Positions 16,160 through 25,468 of a stretch of 64,000 nucleotides of DNA are shown one piece after another. The notes beneath the pieces are model-generated. The model ran no database searches and had not been told where the DNA came from. It worked only from the letters and a program-made list of their open reading frames with translations. The position numbers were made by a program, and so were the translations under genes. This DNA comes from Martinezella multihospitum (GTDB lineage Bacteria > Pseudomonadota > Alphaproteobacteria > Rhizobiales > Rhizobiaceae). How positions within the stretch are numbered: the first letter of the stretch is position 1; every line of letters starts with the position of its first letter. Location of the stretch: the NCBI RefSeq assembly GCF_900094585.1, contig NZ_FMAG01000001.1, positions 1,378,530 to 1,442,529 on the forward strand, read 5' to 3'.

Positions 16160-18331
16160 CTAGATATCGGCTGCTTTGTCCGTAGACTCGTCGACGAAGT
16201 GTCCGCCTCGTCGTGAAATCTGGCTGTAAAAATCCTGCAATAGTCCTATTGCCGCGGCTTGCGCCTTAAGTTTGGCGGCGCTGATGAGTTTGCGGCTGCC
16301 TGTCGAGCGTACCCGAAGGGCATTGACAAGCTGCCTGTGCGTCGCCTGCAGTTCGACAAATCCGGCGGATTTGGCCACACGTTCGTCGCCGACCACCGCA
16401 AAGAGTTTGGTTCGCATACTCTTACCCTTCAGCGTCAGCGCTCCCGCTTCGAGCAGAGCGCAATCGGGCAGCAAGCCCGCTGTCGATTCGGATACCAGAA
16501 TGTCGAAATTGACGTCCTTGCAGGCGGATTCGATACGCGCGGCAATGTTTACGGCATCGCCGACTGCCGTGTAATTGAAACGGGTCTCGGCCCCCATATT
16601 GCCGACGCATGCAAGGCCCGTATGGATGCCGATCCCTATTCCGACCCGCCGCGCGTCTCCGAAACCGAAGGCATCGCCGCCATTGAGGCGGGCGAGTGTT
16701 TCCCGCATGCCGAGAGCCGCACGCACGGCCTTGCCGGCATGATCGGAGACATCGACGGGGGCATTCCAGAAGGCCATGATCGAGTCCCCGATGAACTTGT
16801 CGAGCGTGCCGTCATTGGCGATGACATGGTGGCTGAGCGCATCGAGCAGCGTGTTCAGAAACGCGACGACGGCGCTCGGGCTCATCTCCTCGCTAATCTG
16901 GGTAAAGTTTCGCACGTCGACGAACATGACCGTCAGCTCGCGTTCATCTCCCCCGAGGCGTAGTGCGTTGCGTGTATGCTCGATGCGATGGAGCAGCGAT
17001 GGCGAGAGGTAATGGCCGAAAGCCCGCCGCACATCGCGCCGCTCCCGATCCGTCACGAGAAAGCGGAATGCCGTTGCAGCGAAGTGCGTGATCGATCCCG
17101 AGACGATCGGTGCCAGCGGGTCGAAGAGAAGTCCCCCATAAAGAAAGGCAGCCCAGGAGGCCACAAGGGCAAAAAAGGTAATTAGCAGGCCGCAGGCGAG
17201 AGCTGCGGCCGGATTGACGAAGGTGGTGACGATCACCAGAAGGCTGCCCAAGACGGCGATGGACAGGATTTCCAGTCCATCTGCCCAATCCGGCCGGGAA
17301 AGGAAGCGGCCTGAAAGGATCTGCTCGACGATCTGCGCGTGGATGGAGACACCCGGCACATTCTCGTCAAGGGCCGTCGTGCGGACATCCTGGAGGCCGG
17401 AAGCGGAGGTTCCGACGAAAACGATACTGCCTTCGATGGCAGTTCTGATACCGGCGGAGGCGCCTTCGGTCGCGAGTATCTTGCTTGCCGAAATATATCG
17501 CTCCGCGGTGTCGCGGCTGACATAGAGCCAAAGCTCGCCCGCTGCCGTGACCGGCACGACGAAATTGCCGATCTTGACCCGGGTGAGTGTATTGGGTGTG
17601 TGCGGCGCAGCGTCAAGCACGTAGGTGGAGGCTCCCTGGGCGACGCGAAGCGCCTCAAGCGCGAGATTGGGATAAAGCTGCTTGCCGTCGCTGAGAAAAA
17701 GCGGAACGGCGCGCACCACCGCCGAAGATGTGCCCGGATTAAGGCTGATATGGCCGAGCCCCGCTGCATTGGCTTCCAATTGCGGCTGCAACGGAGTCGC
17801 GGCCTTGATTGCAGGCGGCGCACCGGAGGGATCTTCGCCGGTATAGGCAAACCCTGCCTTGACCGGCGGCAGATAGTTTCCCTCGTTGGAGAGGCCGAAG
17901 CCCAGGACCACCGGCCTTCCCGACAGCGATTGGGAAAAAATCTCATCGTTATCCGGTAGTTTGCCAAGCACTGACGGATCGATGCCAATGACATCGCGAA
18001 CGACGTTGCGCGGCGACAGACGGTCCGGCTCGGCGAAGAGGATATCGAAAGCGATAGCGGCTGCGCCCAGATCGGAAAGCCTGTCGACAAGCGCGGCAAT
18101 CCGGTTTCTTGGCCAGGGCCATTGACCGAACTCCCGCAGCGACGACTCGTCTATGTCGACGACCCGGACAGGCTGGTTCTCGAACGTCCGGGGCACCAGG
18201 CGCTGATACTGGTCGAATGTCAAATCGCGGGCGAGCCTTAGCAACGGAGGGTCGCTTGCCCGCAGGGTCGTCAATGCCGTGACGAAGGCCAGGCCGATAA
18301 CGACGCCAATTTGCTGCGCCCGCGTCACCAT
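16160..18331 (-). CDS. CHASE2-domain adenylate/guanylate cyclase
   Basis: This is a membrane sensor that makes a cyclic nucleotide. From ATG 18331 it has 723 residues; an upstream in-frame ATG at 18358 is possible. A first membrane helix (IGVVIGLAFVTALTTL) precedes an extracytoplasmic CHASE2 domain with the hallmark FGQWPWPRNRIAALVDRL. Three further helices follow (ILSIAVLGSLLVIVTTF and the next two). The C-terminal class III cyclase domain shows LTVMFVDVRNFTQISEEM (metal Asp) and DKFIGDSIMAFWNAP. It is convergent with the FecR protein, which could act as a periplasmic partner. The signal it senses is unknown. Confidence 0.93.
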   Translation of the reverse strand: MVTRAQQIGVVIGLAFVTALTTLRASDPPLLRLARDLTFDQYQRLVPRTFENQPVRVVDIDESSLREFGQWPWPRNRIAALVDRLSDLGAAAIAFDILFAEPDRLSPRNVVRDVIGIDPSVLGKLPDNDEIFSQSLSGRPVVLGFGLSNEGNYLPPVKAGFAYTGEDPSGAPPAIKAATPLQPQLEANAAGLGHISLNPGTSSAVVRAVPLFLSDGKQLYPNLALEALRVAQGASTYVLDAAPHTPNTLTRVKIGNFVVPVTAAGELWLYVSRDTAERYISASKILATEGASAGIRTAIEGSIVFVGTSASGLQDVRTTALDENVPGVSIHAQIVEQILSGRFLSRPDWADGLEILSIAVLGSLLVIVTTFVNPAAALACGLLITFFALVASWAAFLYGGLLFDPLAPIVSGSITHFAATAFRFLVTDRERRDVRRAFGHYLSPSLLHRIEHTRNALRLGGDERELTVMFVDVRNFTQISEEMSPSAVVAFLNTLLDALSHHVIANDGTLDKFIGDSIMAFWNAPVDVSDHAGKAVRAALGMRETLARLNGGDAFGFGDARRVGIGIGIHTGLACVGNMGAETRFNYTAVGDAVNIAARIESACKDVNFDILVSESTAGLLPDCALLEAGALTLKGKSMRTKLFAVVGDERVAKSAGFVELQATHRQLVNALRVRSTGSRKLISAAKLKAQAAAIGLLQDFYSQISRRGGHFVDESTDKAADI

Positions 18332-19146
18332 TATGGTGTCAGCCCCTTTGCCCTGCATCCCGGCAATAAGTAACGGTTCGAAGAAGTACAAAAATCTATT
18401 GGTCTGCTGCACCAAGGAAGAATATGCTGCCTTGTTACCGAGCGCGATGCAATGATCAAAATATCGAAGAGATAGAGAACAGTATTTTGCACCGCGATAT
18501 TTGAGGTAATGCCGTAGGTTAGCGAAGACTTCGCGAAATCCAACGCTTCAGCCCAGGAATGGGTTCATTCCCGGGAATCGAACATGGCTCTTCGGGCTGA
18601 CGAGGCGTTTGTAACGGTGGCCACATACCCACATAAGTGCCAATCTGGGTTTTCTGAGTTCAGGGAGTATGTTGGATGAGCCGATTGACAATCGGCATCA
18701 CTGGCCGGCAACATTAGAGCCTAAAGTCGTTGGCGGCATTTGTCGTTTGGCACTTCTGTGGTTGCTGCCCGTTTGGCAGGAAGTTTCTGTCCTTCTTTGA
18801 CGTGTGATCGAGTGCGGTCTTCTGTCAGGCCTTTCGTTGCGGCGCTTGCAAAGGCCGCTGGCCGGTATGGTGATCTGCGGAGCGGGTCCAATCTTAATGT
18901 CGAAAGGCATGACTTTGTATCTGGCCTTTGACGACAAAAGCACGATGACCTGGCGTCGACATCGAAGCAGGCCGGCAAAGCACTCATGACCACCGCTATC
19001 AGCCCAGGTTTTGGCCTAACTGGCGGCATCCGGTTCGAGGCGCAGCTTGCGACAGCGCCGACGACTTGCTGACGCGACTCGCCAGCTCGTCAAACTCTAT
19101 TCTCCGCGCCTCATCGGATGACCTTCGGTCTCCGGACGCGATGCCA
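18332..19146. other. Long stretch without a supported gene
   Basis: About 800 bases. A small GC-rich inverted repeat (GGAATGGGTTCATTCC) lies near 18556. Minus-strand frames at 18698-18943 and 18721-19029 overlap each other, lack ribosome sites and match nothing I know. The region may contain worn-out coding DNA, but I cannot name it. Confidence 0.4.
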
Positions 19147-19800
19147 TTAGCGCTTGCCGAATGCGCGCAGAAAGGTCTTCGTTGCCTCTCTTGCCATACG
19201 GTGGACTTCTTCCTCTGGAGTTGGACGACCGATCTGTTGGTTGATCCGCAGATCTGTTGCGAGCAGCGCCATGTACTGGCGCGCGGCAAGTGCCGGATCC
19301 TCTATGTCGAGATGGCCAGCCAGCGCGAGCTGTGCCAGGCGAGCCGCGATGGCGGGATATTTCTTGCCCGGTCCGTATTCCTTCCAGGTCTCAAACAGTT
19401 CGGGAAATCTGCCGCCTTCGGTCTCGACGAGCTTGCGTAGCCAGCGACCATTCGGATCGCAGACCGCCTTGCGCAGGAGAAGCGCTGAAAATTCGGTCAG
19501 TTCCTTTTCGAGATCGATAGGCGCCACGGGAAATGTGTCCAACACCCGAAAGAACTCGGCGCTCGACTTCTCGGTGATCTCCGCAACCACAACCTTGAAC
19601 AGATTATCCTTGTCGCCGAGTTGATTGTACACCGTCTGACGTGACACCCCGGCTCTTGCTGCGATGGCATCGATGCTCGCCGCCGCAAACCCGTCCTCGG
19701 CAAAAACGTCGGCGGCTGCGTTCAGGATCGCCTGACGTTTGCTGGTGGCGGGCGGGCAACTCTCTGTCTCGGAAGAAGCCGCTGCGGGCGAAGTTTTCAT
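19147..19800 (-). CDS. TetR/AcrR-family repressor
   Basis: This 217-residue regulator has its helix-turn-helix at residues about 20-65: RQAILNAAADVFAEDGF, then IAARAGVSRQTVYNQLGDKD. The C-terminal ligand-binding half (LLRKAVCDPNGRWLRKLVET) resembles the AcrR C-terminal family of drug-responsive repressors. It is divergent from a Bcr/CflA-type efflux gene. A palindrome between the two (19827-19844) is a likely operator, so it probably represses both itself and the pump until a toxic compound binds. Confidence 0.93.
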   Translation of the reverse strand: MKTSPAAASSETESCPPATSKRQAILNAAADVFAEDGFAAASIDAIAARAGVSRQTVYNQLGDKDNLFKVVVAEITEKSSAEFFRVLDTFPVAPIDLEKELTEFSALLLRKAVCDPNGRWLRKLVETEGGRFPELFETWKEYGPGKKYPAIAARLAQLALAGHLDIEDPALAARQYMALLATDLRINQQIGRPTPEEEVHRMAREATKTFLRAFGKR

Positions 19801-19826
19801 GACACCACCATATAGGACTTGACCAA

Positions 19827-19844
19827 TTGGACAATACTGTCCAA
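19827..19844. promoter_or_regulatory. Probable TetR operator
   Basis: TTGGACA-ATAC-TGTCCAA: 7-bp arms in perfect inverted repeat around a 4-base centre. It lies in the short region between the divergent repressor (start 19800) and efflux gene (start 19993), 27 bases upstream of the repressor start codon. Confidence 0.65.
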
Positions 19845-19992
19845 AATATTTTACAGGAATGACGGGCTATGCATTGGAACCATCTCCGTCTTTCCGCTGT
19901 CCCATCTATAATCGCCCACTCAATCCCCGTCACATGCTTTTTGTATGAGACCTGCTTCGTCCGGGGAATGGTGTGCGGGAAAGGTTTTTTCC

Positions 19993-21216
19993 GTGCAAAG
20001 CAAGGATTCCGTTTCATCCCCCGGGGCCGGCGGCTCCCACCATGCCATCGTTCTTGGCCTTCTTTCAGCCGTCGGTCTCTTTGCCCTCGACATGTATCTA
20101 CCCGCGTTGCCGACGATCAGTCTGGATCTTCACGCTGACAGCCATGCAGTTCAGGCAAGCCTGATCTCCTTCTTCGCCGCCATGGCTGTGTCGCAGATTA
20201 TCTATGGTCCACTGTCGGACATGTTTGGCCGCAAGCGGCCTCTGTATGTCGGTCTGGTGCTCTACATCCTCGGCGCGATCGGCTGCGCGCTCTCCACCGA
20301 CATTAGCTGGCTGGTCGCCTTCCGTTTCATTCAGGGTACCGGCGCCTGTGCCGGCGTCGTGATTGCCCGCGCCATCGTGCGCGACCTGCATACAGGGGCC
20401 GCCGCCGCGCAACTGATGTCGCGGCTTATGCTGGTCTTCAGTATCTCACCCATCCTGGCGCCGCTCGCGGGCAGCATCGTGACAGTGTTCGGGAACTGGC
20501 GGCTGATCTTTTGGGTCATGGTCTTCGCCGGCGTTGTCGGCTTCGTCGCCGGCCGCTTTTTCCTTGAGGAGACCCGTCCGGTTGCGGCTCGCAGCGAAAG
20601 CAGCCTCGGCGGGGCATTGAAAGCCTATGGAACGCTCCTTAAAGACCCGTACTATCTCGGTCTGGTGCTGATGGCCTCCTTCGGCATGTCAAGCTACATG
20701 ATCTACGTCGCCAACTCTTCCTTCGTGCTAATCGGCCATTACGGGCTCTCTCCGAGCTTTTACAGCGTGGTCTTTTCGGTGAATGCCATCGGCTTCATCG
20801 GCATGTCGCAGATGAACGGCTGGCTTGCCCGCCGGATTGGTTTGCGCAAGGTGATTCGCGGTGCGGTTTCTGGTTATGCGCTGACGATGTTGGCGCTGGC
20901 CGTCCTGATGGCCGGTGGAGTCGATCGCCTAGACATCATGGCGGCCTTCCTGTTTGCGGGCTACGCTTTCCTTGGAATGATCGTGCCGAATGCGGCGGTA
21001 CTGGCGCTTGAGCACCATGGCCGCATCGCTGGCACGGCCTCGGCGATGATGGGCACGGTCCAGTTCATGACATCGGCGCTGGTGGTTGGCATCAGCGGTA
21101 TGTTTATGGATGGCACGGCGAGACCAATGGTGGTCATCATCGCTATCTGCTCGGCCACCGTATTCCTCCTCTCGATCGCAGTGCTCAAGAGCAGGCATGT
21201 GGTGGCGGCTGAATAG
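19993..21216 (+). CDS. Bcr/CflA-family MFS drug efflux transporter
   Basis: This 407-residue, 12-helix major facilitator exports drugs or similar compounds by proton antiport. I place the start at GTG 19993, with GGGAAAGG eight bases upstream; an ATG at 19945 would add a poorly conserved tail. Family signatures are clear: LFALDMYLPALPTISLDL in helix 1, GPLSDMFGRKRPLYVGL (motif A) and FRFIQGTGACAGVVIARAIV (motif B/C of the Bcr group). It is divergent from its presumed repressor with a shared palindromic operator. The substrate is unknown. Confidence 0.92.
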   Translation: MQSKDSVSSPGAGGSHHAIVLGLLSAVGLFALDMYLPALPTISLDLHADSHAVQASLISFFAAMAVSQIIYGPLSDMFGRKRPLYVGLVLYILGAIGCALSTDISWLVAFRFIQGTGACAGVVIARAIVRDLHTGAAAAQLMSRLMLVFSISPILAPLAGSIVTVFGNWRLIFWVMVFAGVVGFVAGRFFLEETRPVAARSESSLGGALKAYGTLLKDPYYLGLVLMASFGMSSYMIYVANSSFVLIGHYGLSPSFYSVVFSVNAIGFIGMSQMNGWLARRIGLRKVIRGAVSGYALTMLALAVLMAGGVDRLDIMAAFLFAGYAFLGMIVPNAAVLALEHHGRIAGTASAMMGTVQFMTSALVVGISGMFMDGTARPMVVIIAICSATVFLLSIAVLKSRHVVAAE

Positions 21217-21488
21217 ATCTTGCTAGCACCGGTTGCAGCGGCTTGCGCAAGCCGCTCGCACCGAGGCCTTTTCAGCGCGAGCGAACTGCGCCTTCCAAAA
21301 GGTGGTGATGCTTGGAAGAAAAGGACACATTGCCTGGGTGTTGCCGCATGATTGGTCCGAACGCGATGACTGACTCGGCCTGATGAGGCCGGCCGTGGCC
21401 GCAGCCGTACTTATTTGAGCGAGGCATCACCGGTTCGCATCCTTTCAAGAGCGGAGATTTGCCACCTTCGCGAAAAGTCCTGTTAGGT

Positions 21489-22292
21489 TTAGGAACCGAA
21501 GAAGCGGCCTTTTGACGACCGGAAGCCGAGCTTTTCAGAGATCTCATGAGCGGCTTTCAAGAGGCTGTCGAGATAGGCGGTGCGGTTGCGCAAGCCGTCT
21601 TCGCGCGGGGTGACCAGGCAAAGTGTCGCGATGCAGGCACCGTCGGCCTGATGGATGGGTACGGCGAAGCAATGGGTGAAGTTCTCCACTTCGCTGTTGA
21701 AGGTGAAATATCCGTCTTCGGTGGCTTGGCGCACTTGAGCGATGAAATCGGCCGGTTCCAGCCGCCTGCCATTCGGCAGCACGAAATCTTCCGGCGGAAT
21801 GAAATCGAGGATTTCCCGGTCCGAAAGATGGGCGACAAGCAGGCGCCCCGAGGCGGTCCATGGAATGGCGACGAGCTCGCCGACATTCGAGGAAATGCGA
21901 AACGGGCGGATGCCTTCACGCATCATGGCAACCGTATATTTATTGCCTTCCAGCAGGCACATTTGCGCTGTCTCGCGCGTTTCCTCGGCGAGCACGCCCA
22001 GCATGCGGCCGCATTCGCGCATCAGGTCGAATTGTTCGGCATAGGCGGTGCCGAGAAAGTAGAGACGGCGGCCGAGAAAGACCCGGCCGTCGCCGCCCTG
22101 ATAGTCGAGCATGCCATGACCGAGCAGAAGATTGACGAGCTCGTAGATGGAAGAGCGCGGCGCACCGATTTCCGTGGCGATCTCGTTCGGGCGCATGGGC
22201 TGGCGTTTTACCCGCAGAAACTCAAGGATCTCGAAGGCGCGATCCAGGCCTCGCATGCGTCGCGATACAATGTCGTTTGCAGTCTCGGCCAT
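21489..22292 (-). CDS. IclR-family transcriptional regulator
   Basis: The protein is 267 residues from ATG 22292 with GGAG seven bases upstream. The N-terminal winged helix (LDRAFEILEFLRVKRQPM, then EIATEIGAPRSSIYELVNLL) is followed by the IclR effector domain (ENFTHCFAVPIHQADGACIA). It is the last gene of a minus-strand run that starts with the amino acid ABC transporter, 163 bases after the ATPase gene. It probably regulates that transporter in response to the imported compound. The sequence CCAA(A)TATTCC occurs both at 22301-22311 and upstream of the binding-protein gene. Confidence 0.92.
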   Translation of the reverse strand: MAETANDIVSRRMRGLDRAFEILEFLRVKRQPMRPNEIATEIGAPRSSIYELVNLLLGHGMLDYQGGDGRVFLGRRLYFLGTAYAEQFDLMRECGRMLGVLAEETRETAQMCLLEGNKYTVAMMREGIRPFRISSNVGELVAIPWTASGRLLVAHLSDREILDFIPPEDFVLPNGRRLEPADFIAQVRQATEDGYFTFNSEVENFTHCFAVPIHQADGACIATLCLVTPREDGLRNRTAYLDSLLKAAHEISEKLGFRSSKGRFFGS

Positions 22293-22455
22293 GCTTTTCT
22301 CCAAATATTCCTAAACCAGCCGCAACCGGCACGCCGCGATGCATCAGCATGTGGTGCCGACTATACGGCGCCGGTGTCGCCAGATCTCAGCGAGATGCTG
22401 CGATAGCATCCACGCGTGCGATGACGCAACGCTTGCGCCGCGCTCCTGTTTCCTC

Positions 22456-23226
22456 TCAATTGAAACTCGAGGTCTTGAGAAATTCGGCAAGCCGCTCCGT
22501 CTTCGGACGCACGAACATGTCCTTCGGATCGCCTTCTTCGCAGATGACGCCCTGATTCATGAAGATGACGCGCGACGAGACCTCATAGGCAAAGCGCATC
22601 TCGTGGGTGACAAGCAGCATCGTCATGCCGTCGGCGGCGAGCCCTTTGATCACTTGAAGAACTTCGCCGACCAGTTCGGGGTCGAGGGCCGACGTCACCT
22701 CGTCGAACAGCATCAGCCTCGGCGCCATGGCGATCGCTCGGGCAATCGCGACACGCTGCTGCTGGCCGCCCGAGAGTTGGCCCGGATAATGGTTGGCGCG
22801 GACAGCAAGGCCCACACGGTCGAGCCATTTTTCCGCGACGGCGCGCGCATCCGGCTTCGACATCTTCTTCACCTTGATGAGGCCGAGCATCACGTTTTCA
22901 GCGGCGGTCATATGTGGAAAGAGATTGAATTGCTGGAAGGCCATGCCGGTGAGCGCGCGCTGACGGGCGATCTCCTTCTCGCTCTTGCGCCGGCGCGTGC
23001 TGCCGTCGACGTGATAGCCGATCTCCTCGCCATCGAGGCTGATCTTGCCGCCCTGGAATTCCTCCAGCATGTTGATGCAGCGCAGCATCGTCGTCTTGCC
23101 GGAACCGGAGGAGCCGATGATGGAAATGACCTCGCCTTCCTGCACCGTGCAGTCGACGCCCTTGAGAACCTCGTTCTGGCCATAGGTTTTGCGCAGGCCC
23201 TGAATGTCTAGAATTGTCTTGCCCAT
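22456..23226 (-). CDS. Amino acid ABC transporter ATPase
   Basis: This 256-residue ATPase of the polar amino acid uptake family has Walker [11 protein letters not shown]-loop [16 protein letters not shown], signature [14 protein letters not shown] and Walker [14 protein letters not shown]. The start at ATG 23226 has GGAG upstream; a longer frame to 23319 overlaps the permease gene and is less likely. It powers uptake together with the two permeases and the binding protein directly upstream in the same operon. Confidence 0.95.
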   Translation of the reverse strand: MGKTILDIQGLRKTYGQNEVLKGVDCTVQEGEVISIIGSSGSGKTTMLRCINMLEEFQGGKISLDGEEIGYHVDGSTRRRKSEKEIARQRALTGMAFQQFNLFPHMTAAENVMLGLIKVKKMSKPDARAVAEKWLDRVGLAVRANHYPGQLSGGQQQRVAIARAIAMAPRLMLFDEVTSALDPELVGEVLQVIKGLAADGMTMLLVTHEMRFAYEVSSRVIFMNQGVICEEGDPKDMFVRPKTERLAEFLKTSSFN

Positions 23227-23239
23227 CGGTCCGATCTCC

Positions 23240-23899
23240 TCAGGACGGCAGTGCGGTCTTGCGCTCGACATATTTGCCGAAGCGCTCGATACCGAAGTTG
23301 ACGATGAAATAGAGGCCACCAGCCAGGAAATAGAACTGGAGGCTCATGAAATTGCGAGAGATGATCTCCTGCGTGCGCAGGAGCAGTTCGGCGACGCCGA
23401 TCACGGAAAGCAGTGTCGATGCCTTGACCATCTCGGCTGCCGTATTCACCCAGGCCGGCAGGCATTGACGCATCGCTTGCGGCCACAGGACCGAAGTGAA
23501 GGTCTGGGTGAAGGTGAGGCCGATCGCCTTGGCGGCCTCCGTCTGACCTTTCGGGATGGCTTGAAGGGCGCCGCGCACGATCTCGCCGACATGCGACGAG
23601 CAGAAGATTGCCAGGGCAAGAATGCCCGCGGAGAACGGCCCCAAATCAAGGCCCACCGCGGACGAGACGTAGTAGCTTGCCAGCACGAGGACCAGCACGG
23701 GCGTGCCGCGAATGATATCGGTATAGGCGCGGATCAAAAGGCGCAGGATGGCTCCGCCGTAGACGAGCGCGAGGCCAACGAAGACACCGACGATGGAACC
23801 GGCGAGAATGGCAAGCAGGGAAATCGAAACCGTCACGCCGAGCCCGTTGATGATGACGTAGCGGGCGATCCAGAGTTGTTCGAGAAAACTATGAGACAT
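23240..23899 (-). CDS. Amino acid ABC transporter permease
   Basis: This 219-residue membrane subunit of the HisM/GlnP family has five or so hydrophobic helices. The EAA loop that docks on the ATPase reads [20 protein letters not shown]. It starts six bases after the stop of the other permease, so the two are co-translated. The pair forms the channel of a polar amino acid importer. The N-terminus ([20 protein letters not shown]) is typical of the family. Confidence 0.95.
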   Translation of the reverse strand: MSHSFLEQLWIARYVIINGLGVTVSISLLAILAGSIVGVFVGLALVYGGAILRLLIRAYTDIIRGTPVLVLVLASYYVSSAVGLDLGPFSAGILALAIFCSSHVGEIVRGALQAIPKGQTEAAKAIGLTFTQTFTSVLWPQAMRQCLPAWVNTAAEMVKASTLLSVIGVAELLLRTQEIISRNFMSLQFYFLAGGLYFIVNFGIERFGKYVERKTALPS

Positions 23900-23905
23900 C
23901 CGGTG

Positions 23906-24568
23906 TTACCTCGGCAAAGCCAGCCTGCGCTCGACGAAACGCATCAGCGCGGCGATGAGGAAGCAGGTTGCGACATAAAGAGCTGATGTGACCATCCAGG
24001 TTTCGATGACGCGGAAGCTCTCGACGTTGATCTTGCGCGCGGCGAATGTCAGCTCCGGCACGGCAATGGCGGCTGCAAGCGAAGTATCCTTGAACAGCGA
24101 GATGATGGTCGAAGATAGCGACGGAAGCACATTGCGCAGCATCAATGGTGCGATGATCGACCCACGGATCTGCATTGGCGTCAGACCGATCGCAAGACCA
24201 GCCTCAGAAAGACCTTTCGGGATCGACAGCAACCCTGCGCGGAACACTTCGGCAAGATAGGCGCCCGAGTAGATGGAAAGGACAAGAACGAAGCTTTTGA
24301 TCTTGTCCAGGCGGAAGCCCATCTGCGGCAAGGCGAAGAAGGCGAACAGCACCAGCACCAGGATCGGCAGGTTTCGGATCACGGTCACATAGACCTGCGC
24401 CGGGATAGCTGCCGTTCGGTTTTTCGACGTCAGCGCAAAGGCGAGCATCAGGCCAATCAAGGCGCCAATCAGGATTGATATGATCGCTAGGCCGAGACTG
24501 AGCGCCAGACCGCTCATAAGAAAATCAAAATTGCGCCAGACGGCGGCAAAATTCAGCGTGTAACCCAT
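23906..24568 (-). CDS. Amino acid ABC transporter permease
   Basis: This 220-residue partner permease of the same family has EAA loop GLLSIPKGLSEAGLAIGLTP and helices such as LALSLGLAIISILIGALIGL. It is the first permease after the binding-protein gene, separated from it by a strong RNA hairpin (24592-24618) that probably lowers its expression relative to the binding protein. Confidence 0.95.
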   Translation of the reverse strand: MGYTLNFAAVWRNFDFLMSGLALSLGLAIISILIGALIGLMLAFALTSKNRTAAIPAQVYVTVIRNLPILVLVLFAFFALPQMGFRLDKIKSFVLVLSIYSGAYLAEVFRAGLLSIPKGLSEAGLAIGLTPMQIRGSIIAPLMLRNVLPSLSSTIISLFKDTSLAAAIAVPELTFAARKINVESFRVIETWMVTSALYVATCFLIAALMRFVERRLALPR

Positions 24569-24591
24569 GTCGGGCCGCCCCTTTCAGACTG

Positions 24592-24618
24592 GCGGAGCGG
24601 GAGGATATCCCGCTCCGC
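24592..24618 (-). promoter_or_regulatory. Intercistronic stem-loop after the binding-protein gene
   Basis: GCGGAGCGGGA (24592-24602) and TCCCGCTCCGC (24608-24618) form a perfect 11-bp stem with loop GGATA. It sits between the binding-protein stop codon and the first permease. No T-run follows, so it fits a stabilising stem or partial terminator that keeps the binding protein in excess. Confidence 0.7.
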
Positions 24619-24625
24619 TCGGCCG

Positions 24626-25468
24626 TTACTTATATTCGACCGGGAAGCCGATCTGCGGCGGGGTCAGGTCCTTGCCGAACCAGGTCTTGTAGGACTTGGC
24701 ATAGCTGTCGAACTCGACGCCGGTCATGGCTTCATGAAGGGCGGTGTTGACGAAGTTCAGCCAATCCTGGTCGCCGCGCTTGACGGCGCAGGCATAGGTC
24801 TGCGGATTCCATCCGTAGCCTGCATCCTTGTAGCGGCCAGGATTCTGCGTCATGTACCAGGCGAGCGACGACTGGTCGGTCGCAACCGCGTCGGCACGGC
24901 CGGATTCCAGCGCCTGATAGATCAGATCGACGGATTCGTACTGGTCGACCTTCGCATCCGGAAGGGCGGCATGCACCATGGATTCTGCGTAGACGTTCTG
25001 CAGAACCGAAATGGTGACGGAGGAGCCCGCCGCCTTCAGCGCCGCATAGTCGGCATATTGCCCATCGGCCTTCAGCATCAGGCCGACGCCTTCGCGATAA
25101 TAGGGAATGGTGAAGGCCACCTGCTGGGCGCGCTCGCCCGTGACAGTCATGAACTGGCAGGTGATATCGACCTTGTTGGTGGTGATGTTCGGAATGCGGG
25201 CGTCGGACGACTGGTTCACATATTCGATCTTGTCGGGATCGCCGAAGAGTGCCTTGGCGATGATGTGGCCCATGTCGACGTCGAAGCCCTGCAGCTTGTC
25301 GTCGGCACTCTTGAAGTGCCACGGCGCGTTCGTGCTGCCGGTTCCAAGAACGAGGTGGCCGCGCGCTAGCACCTCATCGAGCTTGCTGCCGTCGGCGAGA
25401 ACGGGCGTGGAAGAGAGGAGTGCGGCGGCGGCCAGCGACATCAGGCCGACGCGGAAGGAAATGGTCAT
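24626..25468 (-). CDS. Periplasmic amino acid-binding protein of an ABC transporter
   Basis: This 280-residue family 3 solute-binding protein has a signal peptide (RVGLMSLAAAALLSSTPVLA). The mature part shows the usual polar amino acid binding pattern: GHLVLGTGSTNAPWHF, LQGFDVDMGHIIAKAL, NKVDITCQFMTVTGERAQQV and LESGRADAVATDQSSLAWYM. The ligand is probably a polar or acidic amino acid or a relative, but cannot be fixed. It is the first gene of a five-gene run ending in an IclR regulator. Confidence 0.94.
   Translation of the reverse strand: MTISFRVGLMSLAAAALLSSTPVLADGSKLDEVLARGHLVLGTGSTNAPWHFKSADDKLQGFDVDMGHIIAKALFGDPDKIEYVNQSSDARIPNITTNKVDITCQFMTVTGERAQQVAFTIPYYREGVGLMLKADGQYADYAALKAAGSSVTISVLQNVYAESMVHAALPDAKVDQYESVDLIYQALESGRADAVATDQSSLAWYMTQNPGRYKDAGYGWNPQTYACAVKRGDQDWLNFVNTALHEAMTGVEFDSYAKSYKTWFGKDLTPPQIGFPVEYK

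Noticed and set aside
18540..18610. tRNA-like GTTCGATTCC on the minus strand
   Set aside because: The bases flanking the loop do not pair and no acceptor or anticodon arms can be formed.
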